The notes under the pieces are model-generated. The model was not told the origin of the DNA. It was given only the letters and a program-made list of their open reading frames with translations, and did no database searches. This document shows positions 13,665 through 20,766 of a stretch of DNA of 20,766 nucleotides, one piece after another (position 1 is the first letter of the stretch; every line of letters begins with the position of its first letter). A program made the translations under genes and the position numbers. The DNA lies in assembly GCA_002451165.1 (NCBI GenBank), contig DKBH01000118.1, positions 1 to 20,766 of the forward strand, written 5' to 3'. This DNA comes from Nitrospiraceae bacterium UBA6905 (GTDB taxonomy: Bacteria > Nitrospirota > Thermodesulfovibrionia > Thermodesulfovibrionales > UBA6898).

Positions 13665-15432
13665 TGAGCAATTCCTTCTTTTTGTCCAGCGGCAGGAGGT
13701 AAGCCTCGATCGCCTTTTTGGCAATGGGAGCGGCGGCACTCCCCCCGTGCCCGCCGTGTTCAACAAATACGGAAAGAGCTATCTCGGGATGTTCAACCGG
13801 GGCAAAGGAGACAAACCATGCATGATCACGAAATCTTTCAGCCAGATATTTTGAGTCCTTTTTGATGCCGACAACCTGCGCTGTCCCCGTTTTGCCAGCT
13901 ACCGTCGTCATAATAGAACGCGCTGCTCCTCCTGTCCCGCCGGGTTCGTTCACGACCCCCTGCAATGCTTCTCTTACGATCTCAAGCGTCTCGGGCCTCA
14001 CATTGACCGTTCGTACAAGCGTCGGCGGCTCATTCCTGAGCAGGGTCGGCCGGTACACCCGCCCGCTGTTCGCAATAGCGCTCATCATGACGGCAAGCTG
14101 AATAGGCGTTGTTGATACATAGCCTTGCCCTATGGAATTTATGAACGTTTCGCCCAGAAACCATTGGGTTTTTTTTGTCTGAAGCTTCCAAAGGGAGCTG
14201 GGTATGAGGCCTTTTTTTTCATTCCCAAGAGAGACACCGGTTTCCGAGCCCAACCCAAATTTTTCAGCATACTCAGCAACTTTGTCAAAGCCGACACGTT
14301 TGCCAGTCTCATAGAAAAAGACATCGCAGGATTCGACCAATGCCCGATGGATGGATATCACGCCGTGTCCTTTTTTTTGCCAGCACCCGAAACGCCATTT
14401 TCCGTAGTTCAGCCCTCCTTTGCAATCAAACTTTGTATTAGTATCAACAGCCCTTTCCTCGAGCGCTGCTAGCGCGGTCATGATTTTAAAGGTCGAGCCC
14501 GGCGGGTACTGACTCTGAATTGCCCGGTTCAGCATAGGTAGTTTCTTGTCTTCCATGAGGGCCTGCCAGTCATCAAAGCTGATACCTTTGGCAAATTTGT
14601 TCGGGTCAAAAGAAGGCGAGCTTATAAGTCCAAGAACCTCGCCCGTTTCAGGCCTCAGGGCGACAAACGCTCCTGCCCTGCCTTCAAATGCCTTCTCAGC
14701 TTCTTTCTGCACAGCGATATCAATGCTCAATACGATATCAGCACCTTTTACCGGGGGTGTTTCTTCAAGAAGTCGTATTTCCCGTCCGACGGCATCGACC
14801 TCTATAATCCTCTGCCCCGCCGTTCCACGGAGAGTCGTATCGTAGAGTTTTTCAGCGCCCCATTGCCCAATAAATGCCTCGGAAGGTACATCTCTGAAAC
14901 TTGGGTCTTTAGATTGACGCGGATTGAGCTTTCCGAGGTAACCGATCAAATGGGAGCCCACATTCCCATAGATATAATCCCTGCTCGTCTCCACTTCTAT
15001 TAAAAGACCCGGGAAATCAGAGCGTCGGGCTTCAATATAGCTCACTTCGCTGAATGTCAACCCTTCTTTTATCCGAACGGGGATAAACGGACTAGCAGCT
15101 TTTTGGGTGATTCTATCATAAAGGTCGGCAACAGGGATGCCGAACAGCTGTGCAAGGTCCGAGATATTGTTCTGATTAAATTCCTGGGGAACGACCGATG
15201 CGCAGAAGTATGGCGCATTCTTGACCAGGGGAAGATTATTTCTATCAAAGATGATGCCTCGCGGAGCAGGCACGCCGATTATCCTCAGGCGATTTGTTTC
15301 GGAAGCTTTCCTCATTTCGCTGCCCTGAAGAATCTGGAGTTGCCATAATCGGAGGAGTATTATGAGAAATCCCAAAATGATAAGAAAGCCGCTGACAGCT
15401 ATTTTTTCCGTATTCTGCTGCTCATTCTGCAT
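13651..15432 (-). CDS. mrdA: Penicillin-binding protein 2 (elongation-specific transpeptidase)
   Basis: The 593-residue class B PBP crosslinks peptidoglycan during side-wall growth. It has one N-terminal membrane helix (about 12-28), a dimerisation/pedestal region containing RGIIFDRN near residue 58, and a C-terminal transpeptidase domain. The active site shows Ser313-x-x-Lys316 in YPPGSTFK, the second motif Ser368-Cys-Asp370 (SxD, normal for PBP2) and KTGTAQ beginning at Lys514. The start overlaps the mreD stop by 11 bases, and the stop lies inside the rodA start region. The mreD-mrdA-rodA order is the classic rod-shape cluster. Length and motifs are intact. Confidence 0.96.
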   Translation of the reverse strand: MQNEQQNTEKIAVSGFLIILGFLIILLRLWQLQILQGSEMRKASETNRLRIIGVPAPRGIIFDRNNLPLVKNAPYFCASVVPQEFNQNNISDLAQLFGIPVADLYDRITQKAASPFIPVRIKEGLTFSEVSYIEARRSDFPGLLIEVETSRDYIYGNVGSHLIGYLGKLNPRQSKDPSFRDVPSEAFIGQWGAEKLYDTTLRGTAGQRIIEVDAVGREIRLLEETPPVKGADIVLSIDIAVQKEAEKAFEGRAGAFVALRPETGEVLGLISSPSFDPNKFAKGISFDDWQALMEDKKLPMLNRAIQSQYPPGSTFKIMTALAALEERAVDTNTKFDCKGGLNYGKWRFGCWQKKGHGVISIHRALVESCDVFFYETGKRVGFDKVAEYAEKFGLGSETGVSLGNEKKGLIPSSLWKLQTKKTQWFLGETFINSIGQGYVSTTPIQLAVMMSAIANSGRVYRPTLLRNEPPTLVRTVNVRPETLEIVREALQGVVNEPGGTGGAARSIMTTVAGKTGTAQVVGIKKDSKYLAERFRDHAWFVSFAPVEHPEIALSVFVEHGGHGGSAAAPIAKKAIEAYLLPLDKKKELLSVQH

Positions 15433-15877
15433 GAGGGGGCCTTATAAACATGCCAGCAGCAGCATTAATCAATGACTGCATGATAGAAATGAGAAACGCT
15501 GATGCCGGCGTGGTCGGGATTTTATCAAAGATGCTGAGCGTGGAAAAGACAGCCGCATTATCTATCATAGTGAGAACGAATGCACCCAGTATGCCAAAAA
15601 GCGGCGTCCAGATAAAAAAACCTCCGGAAAGGAAGAATGAGGAAAAGAAACCAGCAAGCGCTTTGCCCAACATGTTCGGCCCAATGATAGATGCGGAAAG
15701 GCTATCCTCAATGCCGCCTATGATGAGACCAGAGATCATCCCTCTTGTCTCGCCGTATCTCATGCCGGCATAGTATGCTAACAACACCGTGAAGTTCGGC
15801 ACGATCGAGATGATAGCAATCTTCGCCTGGAGCAAGAATGCAAGAAGTACAGCTAATGCCCATGCCAAATAGGTCAT
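15422..15877 (-). CDS. mreD: Rod shape-determining membrane protein MreD
   Basis: The 151-residue protein is strongly hydrophobic with about five membrane segments, which is the size and layout of MreD. The N-terminal VPNFTVLLAYYAGMRYGETRGMISGLIIGGIEDSLS block matches the conserved P-n-f-x-l-l-v...G...G-f-x-G-l-x-D pattern of the family. It sits in the membrane with MreC and links the cytoplasmic MreB filament to PBP2 and RodA. Sequence conservation in MreD is low, so the call rests on both pattern and position. It overlaps mreC by four bases and mrdA by 11. Confidence 0.9.
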   Translation of the reverse strand: MTYLAWALAVLLAFLLQAKIAIISIVPNFTVLLAYYAGMRYGETRGMISGLIIGGIEDSLSASIIGPNMLGKALAGFFSSFFLSGGFFIWTPLFGILGAFVLTMIDNAAVFSTLSIFDKIPTTPASAFLISIMQSLINAAAGMFIRPPHAE

Positions 15878-16653
15878 TTGATGATAAGGACTTCCTCGGT
15901 CCGCGCGCTGTCCACAAACGGGGTGACCTCAATGCGCTGAAAGTAGCCGGTACTCTTACGGTCGACCTTTGATATATATCCTATCGGTATTCCCGGAGGG
16001 AATAAACGATCGAACCCAGATGTAATAACGATCTCTCCTGCCTTGATTTCTTCTTCAGGGGGAATGTACTTTAAGACGGTCTTGGTAGAGCCTGTTCCGG
16101 AGAGTACTCCCTCTTTTCTGCTTTCTTGAATTCTGGCAGAAGCCGAGAAATTAATATCTGTGACAAGGAGCAGGTTCGCATAGGAGTGGGAAACATTGAA
16201 GACCTTTCCTGCCAGTCCCTTTGGCGTAATCGCCGCGGCATCTTTTACAATGCCATCTTGAAGACCCTTGTCGATAATAAGTGTATGCGACCAGTAATTG
16301 GTACCCCGTCCAATGATACGTGCTGCCGCAAGCGCTCCCTTCCAGGTATCATGCAGCTTCAAGAGATCCCGCAACCGTTTGTTTTCAAGGAGCGCATTTT
16401 GATATCTCATCCGCTCGAGGAGGAGTTCGTCAACCTGTTTATGGAGCAATCGGTTCTCCTCATTCCTGAGGGAGATCTCCCTGAAAGGGCGCGTTATCGC
16501 TGAAGTTGTAGTCGTCAGTGCGCTCGAGATGCCGTTAACTATCCATGCTACCGGAGAGCTCGATGGGAAACCGCCCTTCCTGCTCTGGTAGGTCATGACA
16601 GAAAAGAGCATGACTACAATAAGGAGAAAAAGGATGATCCTCTTTTTGAGCAT
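15874..16653 (-). CDS. mreC: Rod shape-determining protein MreC
   Basis: The 259-residue protein has a short cytoplasmic tail, one membrane helix (about 5-20), a coiled coil rich in Leu, Glu and Arg (about 60-100), and a periplasmic beta-rich domain. The latter contains ARIIGRG, the TLIIDKGLQDGI hairpin and later ITSGFDRLFPPGIPIGYI, a typical MreC stretch. MreC scaffolds PBP2 and the elongasome in the periplasm. It starts nine bases after the mreB stop and overlaps mreD by four bases, so it is part of one transcript. Confidence 0.95.
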   Translation of the reverse strand: MLKKRIILFLLIVVMLFSVMTYQSRKGGFPSSSPVAWIVNGISSALTTTTSAITRPFREISLRNEENRLLHKQVDELLLERMRYQNALLENKRLRDLLKLHDTWKGALAAARIIGRGTNYWSHTLIIDKGLQDGIVKDAAAITPKGLAGKVFNVSHSYANLLLVTDINFSASARIQESRKEGVLSGTGSTKTVLKYIPPEEEIKAGEIVITSGFDRLFPPGIPIGYISKVDRKSTGYFQRIEVTPFVDSARTEEVLIIK

Positions 16654-16662
16654 TCCAAAAGT

Positions 16663-17694
16663 CTAGGTTATAGCAACTCTTCTCAGCAGCTCGAGCTCGT
16701 CTAGCATTTTGCCGACGCCCTGTACCACAGCCTTCAGAGGATTCTCCGCGACAATGACCGGAAGGTTGGTCTCCTGCTTGATAAGTAAGTCAAGGCCCCT
16801 GAGCAGCGCGCCTCCGCCGGCAAGTACAATGCCTCTGTCAACAATGTCTGCGGCCAACTCAGGCGGTGTGTTCTCCAATGCGACCCGAATCGTGTCGAGG
16901 ATAATATTGATCGGCTCGGTCAGGGCCTCGCGGATTTCGTCTTCATTAATGGTAATGGTCTTCGGTATGCCAGAAATAAGATCTCTACCCTTAATGTCCA
17001 TTGCCCTTTTTTCCAGCCCGTCAGAGCTGTAGGCTGAGCCAAGGTCTATCTTAATCTGCTCTGAAGTCGCATCACCGATCATGAGATTGTACCTTCGTTT
17101 TATATATGCCATGATTGCCTCATCCATTTTGTCACCGCCGACACGGACAGCCTTGCTGTATACCACGCCATCAAGTGATATCACCGCAACATCCGTTGTC
17201 CCTCCGCCAACGTCAACGATCATATTGCCCGAGGGTTCTCCAACAGGGAGGCCGACACCGATTGCTGCCGCCATCGGCTCCTCAATGAGATAGACCTCGC
17301 GGGCTCCTGATGCCTCTGCTGCATCTTTGACCGCCCTCTGCTCAACCTGGGTGATACCCGACGGCACGCCGATAATGACCCTGGGAGAAACGAAACTCCG
17401 GCGGTTATGAACTTTCTTGATAAAGTATTTCAACATTTCACCCGTCGCATCGAAGTCAGCAATAACGCCGTCTTTCATCGGCCTGATGGCCATGATATTC
17501 GCAGGTGTCTTACCGAGCATCCGTTTTGCCTCTGCTCCCACTGCCACCGTTTTTTTGTTATCCTTTCGGATGACAACGACGGAAGGCTCATCGCAGACAA
17601 TGCCACGTCCTTTCACGTAAACAAGTGTGTTCGCGGTGCCAAGGTCGATCGCAAGATCATTTGAAAACAGTCCCAATATATTATGGAATAGCAT
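16663..17694 (-). CDS. mreB: Actin-like rod-shape protein MreB
   Basis: The 343-residue actin homologue has phosphate-1 loop DLGTANTLVY (17-26), phosphate-2 IVDVGGGTTDVAVIS (159-173), the GVPSGITQVEQRAV connecting block and the adenosine loop GIVLAGGGALLRGLD near residue 287. It forms ATP-dependent antiparallel filaments on the inner membrane and orients cell-wall synthesis. The N-terminal MLFHNILGLFSND may serve as the amphipathic membrane anchor. AGAGGAG five bases before the ATG supports the start. It lies 21 bases after an RDD-family gene and heads the mreBCD-mrdA-rodA series. Confidence 0.97.
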   Translation of the reverse strand: MLFHNILGLFSNDLAIDLGTANTLVYVKGRGIVCDEPSVVVIRKDNKKTVAVGAEAKRMLGKTPANIMAIRPMKDGVIADFDATGEMLKYFIKKVHNRRSFVSPRVIIGVPSGITQVEQRAVKDAAEASGAREVYLIEEPMAAAIGVGLPVGEPSGNMIVDVGGGTTDVAVISLDGVVYSKAVRVGGDKMDEAIMAYIKRRYNLMIGDATSEQIKIDLGSAYSSDGLEKRAMDIKGRDLISGIPKTITINEDEIREALTEPINIILDTIRVALENTPPELAADIVDRGIVLAGGGALLRGLDLLIKQETNLPVIVAENPLKAVVQGVGKMLDELELLRRVAIT

Positions 17695-17715
17695 GCTAGC
17701 TCCTCTAATAAAGCA

Positions 17716-18123
17716 TCAGGTTTCTTCAATTACTGACGTTTTGGCGAATTCATCACCAAGACGTTTCCCATCTTCACTTCCAAGGATCAGGATGAGCTCC
17801 AGTACGGAGATAATGATGATAAATATCCACCCTATCCAGGGGATAAGCCAGAGAAGATATCCTAAGGCAAAGGTGCTGTTCCTCAGGATTGAATCCCTGA
17901 ATGTGCAGGGCAGTCTGGTTTCGGAAGAAACGACCTTAATTTTGATCAGCTTCTTTCCAATGCTCCTTCCATCAAACAATCCATCACCCAGGAGGAGATA
18001 GGCAAGGCCTGCAAAAAAGCCTGCTTTCGGTATTATTTCAATAACTGATGCTATGAGAATAAAATCAAGAACTTTTGCCGCTGTTCTCAACAGGAGACCA
18101 GCACTTCTTGGTTCTTCGGACAT
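17716..18123 (-). CDS. RDD-family small integral membrane protein
   Basis: The 135-residue protein (ATG at 18123) has the RDD domain layout: an early Arg and Asp in RTAAKVLDFILIASVIE, GRSIGKKLIKIKVV with the conserved basic stretch between the first and second hydrophobic pairs, and then a long hydrophobic WLIPWIGWIFIIIISVLELILIL segment. An acidic/basic C-terminal tail (GKRLGDEFAKT) follows. RDD proteins have been linked to Na+(Li+)/H+ exchange in a few cases, but most are uncharacterised. A TTG at 18138 is an alternative start; neither has an ideal ribosome binding site. It is first in the transcript that continues to mreB, which is an unusual partner and may mean only shared promoter use. 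Confidence 0.82.
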   Translation of the reverse strand: MSEEPRSAGLLLRTAAKVLDFILIASVIEIIPKAGFFAGLAYLLLGDGLFDGRSIGKKLIKIKVVSSETRLPCTFRDSILRNSTFALGYLLWLIPWIGWIFIIIISVLELILILGSEDGKRLGDEFAKTSVIEET

Positions 18124-18255
18124 TGGGAATACTAACAAAAGCCTTTAATGTTTTTCAATAATTAACATAGAATATTGCCGCACTGCAAAACATGTGACCA
18201 CGAAAGGGACGGAGATAACCAAAGTACCCTTCCGGATGGGATAAGGAGGTGCTTC

Positions 18256-18852
18256 ATGATAATAGTGCTGGCAACACGCAATAGGAAAAAGGTGGATGAA
18301 CTGACAAGAATGTTCGCTGGATGTGATGTAATTTTTCGGACTCTGGACGATTATCCCGACTGCCCGGAGGTGGTAGAAGACGGCCGGACCTTCAGGCAGA
18401 ATGCAATAAAAAAGGCCGTTCAAATAGCTCGTCACACTGGCTGCCTTGCTCTTGCTGATGATTCGGGGCTTGAGGTTGATTCTCTTGGAGGAGCCCCGGG
18501 TGTTTTCTCTGCGCGCTATGCAGGGAAAGGTGCTAGCGACAGTCGCAACATGAAAAAGGTGCTAACCGAGATGAAAGATATCGATAATCCAAGGAGGAGA
18601 GCAGCTCGTTTTGTATGTTGCATTGCCCTAGCCCTTCCTGATGGAAGGTGCAAGACTTTTACCGGATCCGTCAGGGGGACAATAGGTAAACAACCAAGAG
18701 GGTCTCGTGGTTTCGGGTATGACCCTATTTTTTACCCCCTTGGTCATGAGCGAACATTTGCAGAAATGGCTGGTAATGAAAAGGATGATATAAGCCACAG
18801 GGGAAAGGCAATGAAGAAACTGTATTCTTATATAAATCGGATGATTACGTGA
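18256..18852 (+). CDS. rdgB: XTP/dITP diphosphatase (RdgB/HAM1 family)
   Basis: The 198-residue enzyme hydrolyses non-canonical purine nucleoside triphosphates (XTP, dITP, ITP) to monophosphates and keeps them out of DNA and RNA. Hallmarks are the N-terminal ATRNRKKVDEL, the ADDSGLEVDSLGGAPGVFSARYAG block with the catalytic Asp pair at 68-69, GFGYDPIF, and the C-terminal FAEM...KDDISHRGKAMKKL. The frame is open back to 18175, but AAGGAGGTG seven bases before the ATG at 18256 and the family N-terminus fix the start. It is divergent from the RDD-mre operon and followed by a 217-base gap, so it is probably a separate unit from adk. Confidence 0.96.
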   Translation: MIIVLATRNRKKVDELTRMFAGCDVIFRTLDDYPDCPEVVEDGRTFRQNAIKKAVQIARHTGCLALADDSGLEVDSLGGAPGVFSARYAGKGASDSRNMKKVLTEMKDIDNPRRRAARFVCCIALALPDGRCKTFTGSVRGTIGKQPRGSRGFGYDPIFYPLGHERTFAEMAGNEKDDISHRGKAMKKLYSYINRMIT

Positions 18853-18874
18853 CCGCAAGAGGATATGCAACGCC

Positions 18875-18894
18875 GCAGCAAGAACACATGCTGC
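18875..18894 (+). terminator. Weak hairpin downstream of rdgB
   Basis: GCAGCA (18875-18880) and TGCTGC (18889-18894) form a 6-bp stem with an 8-base loop. The T-rich stretch (ATTTTT) begins more than ten bases later, so it is a poor intrinsic terminator at best. Confidence 0.25.
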
Positions 18895-18935
18895 ATAAAA
18901 TAAGTAATTTTTATCTATGTATCAAAAATATGAAT

Positions 18936-18963
18936 TTGACTCAGAAAAATGCTGAGCTATATA
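18936..18963 (+). promoter_or_regulatory. Promoter of the adk-sat unit with an inverted repeat in the spacer
   Basis: TTGACT at 18936-18941 and TATATA at 18958-18963 are 16 bases apart. A dyad, CTCAG (18940-18944) and CTGAG (18952-18956), lies between and partly over the -35 box, where a bound protein would block RNA polymerase. The leader to the adk ATG would be about 100 bases. Confidence 0.5.
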
Positions 18964-19069
18964 GTTATAGGGTTTCAACGAGTTCAAACCGCCGTCATTG
19001 AATTGTGTCTAAATCAACGGGTTTGGTTTTCCTGGGAGCAAATATTTTGTTACTACATGAGGAGGTTGC

Positions 19070-19720
19070 ATGAGGTTGGTACTGCTTGGAGCGCCTGGTG
19101 CCGGCAAGGGAACGCAGGCAAAAAAGATCATAGAGAAAAACGCTATCCCTCAGATATCTACAGGAGATCTTTTGAGGGCTGCTGTTGCTGCAGGGACAGC
19201 GCTTGGCAAGGAAGCAAAAGCTGTCATGGACAAGGGAGAGCTGGTGCCTGACAGTGTTGTGCTCGGCATGGTTGAGGAAAGGCTCAAACAGGATGACTGC
19301 AAGCAAGGGTATATCCTGGACGGTTTCCCGAGGAACACTAAGCAGGCCGAGGCGCTCGACATTATGCTCGGCAAACTGAACATGTCGCTCACTGCTGCAC
19401 TTAGCGTTGATGTTCCTTTTGAGAGCCTTATGAAGAGACTTACCGGCAGAAGGACATGTAAGGCCTGCGGACAGATGTTCAATGTCTACTTCAATGCGCC
19501 GAAAAAGGATAATATCTGCGATAAATGCGGCGGAGAGCTTTTCCAGCGTGATGATGACAAGGAGGAGACGATCAAAAAAAGGCTGGATGTTTACAATGCC
19601 CAGACCGCGCCGCTTATCGACTACTATGGCAAGAAGGGCATCCTGAAATCCGTGGATGGCGGAACCGGGACCATTGACGAGATTTTCGTCAAGGTCTGCA
19701 ACGCCCTTAACCTGAAATAG
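19070..19720 (+). CDS. adk: Adenylate kinase with zinc-type LID domain
   Basis: The 216-residue enzyme catalyses ATP + AMP = 2 ADP. The P-loop GAPGAGKGT is at 7-15, the NMP-binding block ISTGDLLRAAV at about 29-39, and DGFPRN at 84-89. The LID segment carries Cys130-x-x-Cys133 and Cys150-x-x-Cys153, a four-cysteine zinc site common in Gram-positive bacteria and in many thermophilic or anaerobic lineages. AGGAGG sits four bases before the ATG. It is followed after 39 bases by sat. In sulfate reducers, ATP sulfurylase and APS reductase consume ATP and release AMP, which adenylate kinase returns to ADP, so the pairing makes metabolic sense. Confidence 0.97.
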   Translation: MRLVLLGAPGAGKGTQAKKIIEKNAIPQISTGDLLRAAVAAGTALGKEAKAVMDKGELVPDSVVLGMVEERLKQDDCKQGYILDGFPRNTKQAEALDIMLGKLNMSLTAALSVDVPFESLMKRLTGRRTCKACGQMFNVYFNAPKKDNICDKCGGELFQRDDDKEETIKKRLDVYNAQTAPLIDYYGKKGILKSVDGGTGTIDEIFVKVCNALNLK

Positions 19721-19759
19721 TTTATCAGTACCCTACAATAACGAAACAGGAGGAAGTAC

Positions 19760-20766
19760 ATGATCAAACCACATGGTTCAGATGAATTGAATCCGCTCTT
19801 TGTCTATGACACAGCGAAGAACGAGGCCCTTCAGAAGGAAGCGAAAGGGTTTGCCTCCATTGTCGTCAGCTCGGCAACGGCAGCGAACGCGGTTATGCTG
19901 GGCGGCGGCTACTTCAACCCGCTCACCGGGTACATGAACAAGGCCGATGCCCTGTCCGTTGCGAATAATATGAAGATGACCTCCGGCCTTTTTTGGCCTG
20001 TACCGATCCTGAACCTGGTTCAGTCGGCAGGGTCGATCAAGGCTGGCGACCGTATTGCGCTGAAGGACCCGAATGTCGAGGGCAATCCGGTTCTTGCGGT
20101 CATGGACGTCAAGGCTGTCGAGGAGTTCACTGACGCCGAAGTTGAAATGATCTGCAAGAGTGTCTATCGCCCCAGCGACAAAGAGGCGCATCCGGGCGTC
20201 GATGCATTCAAGGCACAGGGCAAGGTCGTGCTTTCCGGTCCGATCCAGGTGCTCAATTTCTCATACTTCCAGACCGAGTTTCCTGATACCTTCCGCACGG
20301 CAGTCGAAATCCGCGACGAAATCAATGAGCGCGGATGGAAGAAGATTGTTGCTTTCCAGACTCGAAATCCCATGCATCTGGCTCACGAGGAGCTCTGCCA
20401 CATGGCGATGGAGCGCCTCGGATGCGACGGCCTGGTTATCCACATGCTCTTGGGCAAGCTCAAGAAAGGCGACATACCGGCCCCGGTTCGCGATGCAGCG
20501 ATCAGGAAGATGGTCGAACTGTACTTCCCGAAGAACAGTGCGATGATCACCGGCTACGGCTTCGATATGCTGTATGCAGGGCCGAAAGAGGGTGTCCTCC
20601 ATGCGATCTTCCGTCAGAACATGGGTGCAACTCACTTCATCGTTGGTCGTGACCATGCGGGTGTAGGTGACCACTACGGCGCATTTGATGCGCAAAAAAT
20701 TTTCGATGACGAAGTGCCGGCCGGTGCACTGAAAATTGAAATCTTCAAGGCTGACCACACTGCATA
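19760..20766 (+). CDS. sat: Sulfate adenylyltransferase (ATP sulfurylase), truncated at right edge
   Basis: 335 residues are visible from the ATG at 19760, which is preceded by AGGAGG; the frame is open to the window end. The protein has the N-terminal PUA-like region (GGGYFNPLTGYM near 48-59) and the nucleotidyltransferase core with QTRNPMHLAHE (200-210), the HxxH-type ATP site, and GRDHAGVG (297-304). It makes adenylyl sulfate (APS) from sulfate and ATP, the first step of dissimilatory or assimilatory sulfate reduction; run in reverse it serves sulfur oxidation. The homomeric type and the adk neighbour favour a dissimilatory sulfur metabolism, but aprAB and dsr genes lie outside the window, so direction is not proven. 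Confidence 0.97.
   Translation, partial: MIKPHGSDELNPLFVYDTAKNEALQKEAKGFASIVVSSATAANAVMLGGGYFNPLTGYMNKADALSVANNMKMTSGLFWPVPILNLVQSAGSIKAGDRIALKDPNVEGNPVLAVMDVKAVEEFTDAEVEMICKSVYRPSDKEAHPGVDAFKAQGKVVLSGPIQVLNFSYFQTEFPDTFRTAVEIRDEINERGWKKIVAFQTRNPMHLAHEELCHMAMERLGCDGLVIHMLLGKLKKGDIPAPVRDAAIRKMVELYFPKNSAMITGYGFDMLYAGPKEGVLHAIFRQNMGATHFIVGRDHAGVGDHYGAFDAQKIFDDEVPAGALKIEIFKADHTA

Noticed and set aside
12543..13766. Longer rodA start at 13766
   Set aside because: The extra N-terminal residues are the out-of-frame shadow of the mrdA 3' end. The GTG at 13664 has a well-spaced ribosome binding site and gives a normal RodA N-terminus.

Overview
The window reads like the chromosome of a Gram-negative, anaerobic, probably sulfate-reducing bacterium. 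The best guess is Nitrospirota (Thermodesulfovibrio-like), with a deltaproteobacterial-type lineage as the alternative. The reasons are a sulfate adenylyltransferase gene directly behind an adenylate kinase gene, a periplasmic pentaheme cytochrome c, a Tat-type aldo/keto reductase with two ferredoxin-like clusters, and a full rod-shape (mre/mrd) operon. The taxon is inference: there is no rRNA gene in the window. Genes are dense and the start/stop overlaps are typical of native operons. I see no transposase, phage gene, integrase or CRISPR array.

Layout. (1) 1-1303, minus strand: an iron-sulfur aldo/keto reductase coupled to a truncated membrane-anchored gene that runs off the left edge. (2) 1559-3343, plus strand: an MgtC-family membrane protein, a 528-base gene-free stretch with several dyads, then a GNAT acetyltransferase with its own promoter. 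(3) 3430-4830, plus strand: a monocistronic multiheme cytochrome c unit with a strong promoter and a strong terminator. Its reading frame is interrupted by one in-frame TGA at 4449-4451, and the same frame continues intact for 106 more codons. (4) 4829-6981, minus strand: yjbQ-pdxA-rsmA, with overlapping or abutting genes. (5) 7065-12225, plus strand: a small DUF3553-like gene, an HD-GYP response regulator, an 1127-residue hybrid histidine kinase with an N-terminal Rossmann domain and a C-terminal degenerate GGDEF domain, and an O6-alkylguanine-DNA alkyltransferase, the last three overlapping. (6) 12354-18123, minus strand: RDD protein-mreB-mreC-mreD-mrdA(PBP2)-rodA, then a CAT-anticodon tRNA. 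(7) 18256-20766, plus strand: XTP/dITP pyrophosphatase, adk, and sat (cut by the right edge).

How the genes work together: sat and adk form the sulfate-activation pair, because adenylate kinase recycles the AMP made downstream of APS. mreBCD, PBP2 and RodA are the elongasome. The HD-GYP regulator and the hybrid kinase form one signalling module that joins phosphorelay with c-di-GMP-type domains.

The most unusual item is the cytochrome. The TGA sits just after an IPDG motif in a domain that is otherwise complete. A hairpin with a GGU-containing apical loop starts 6 bases after the TGA, its loop 16 bases after it, which resembles a bacterial selenocysteine insertion element. A selenoprotein, a fresh nonsense mutation and a sequencing error are all still possible. 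Several genes in the window end in TGA, so wholesale TGA reassignment is unlikely. A second recurring oddity is that two adjacent plus-strand genes have a -10-like element 6 bases before ATG and no ribosome binding site, which suggests leaderless mRNAs.
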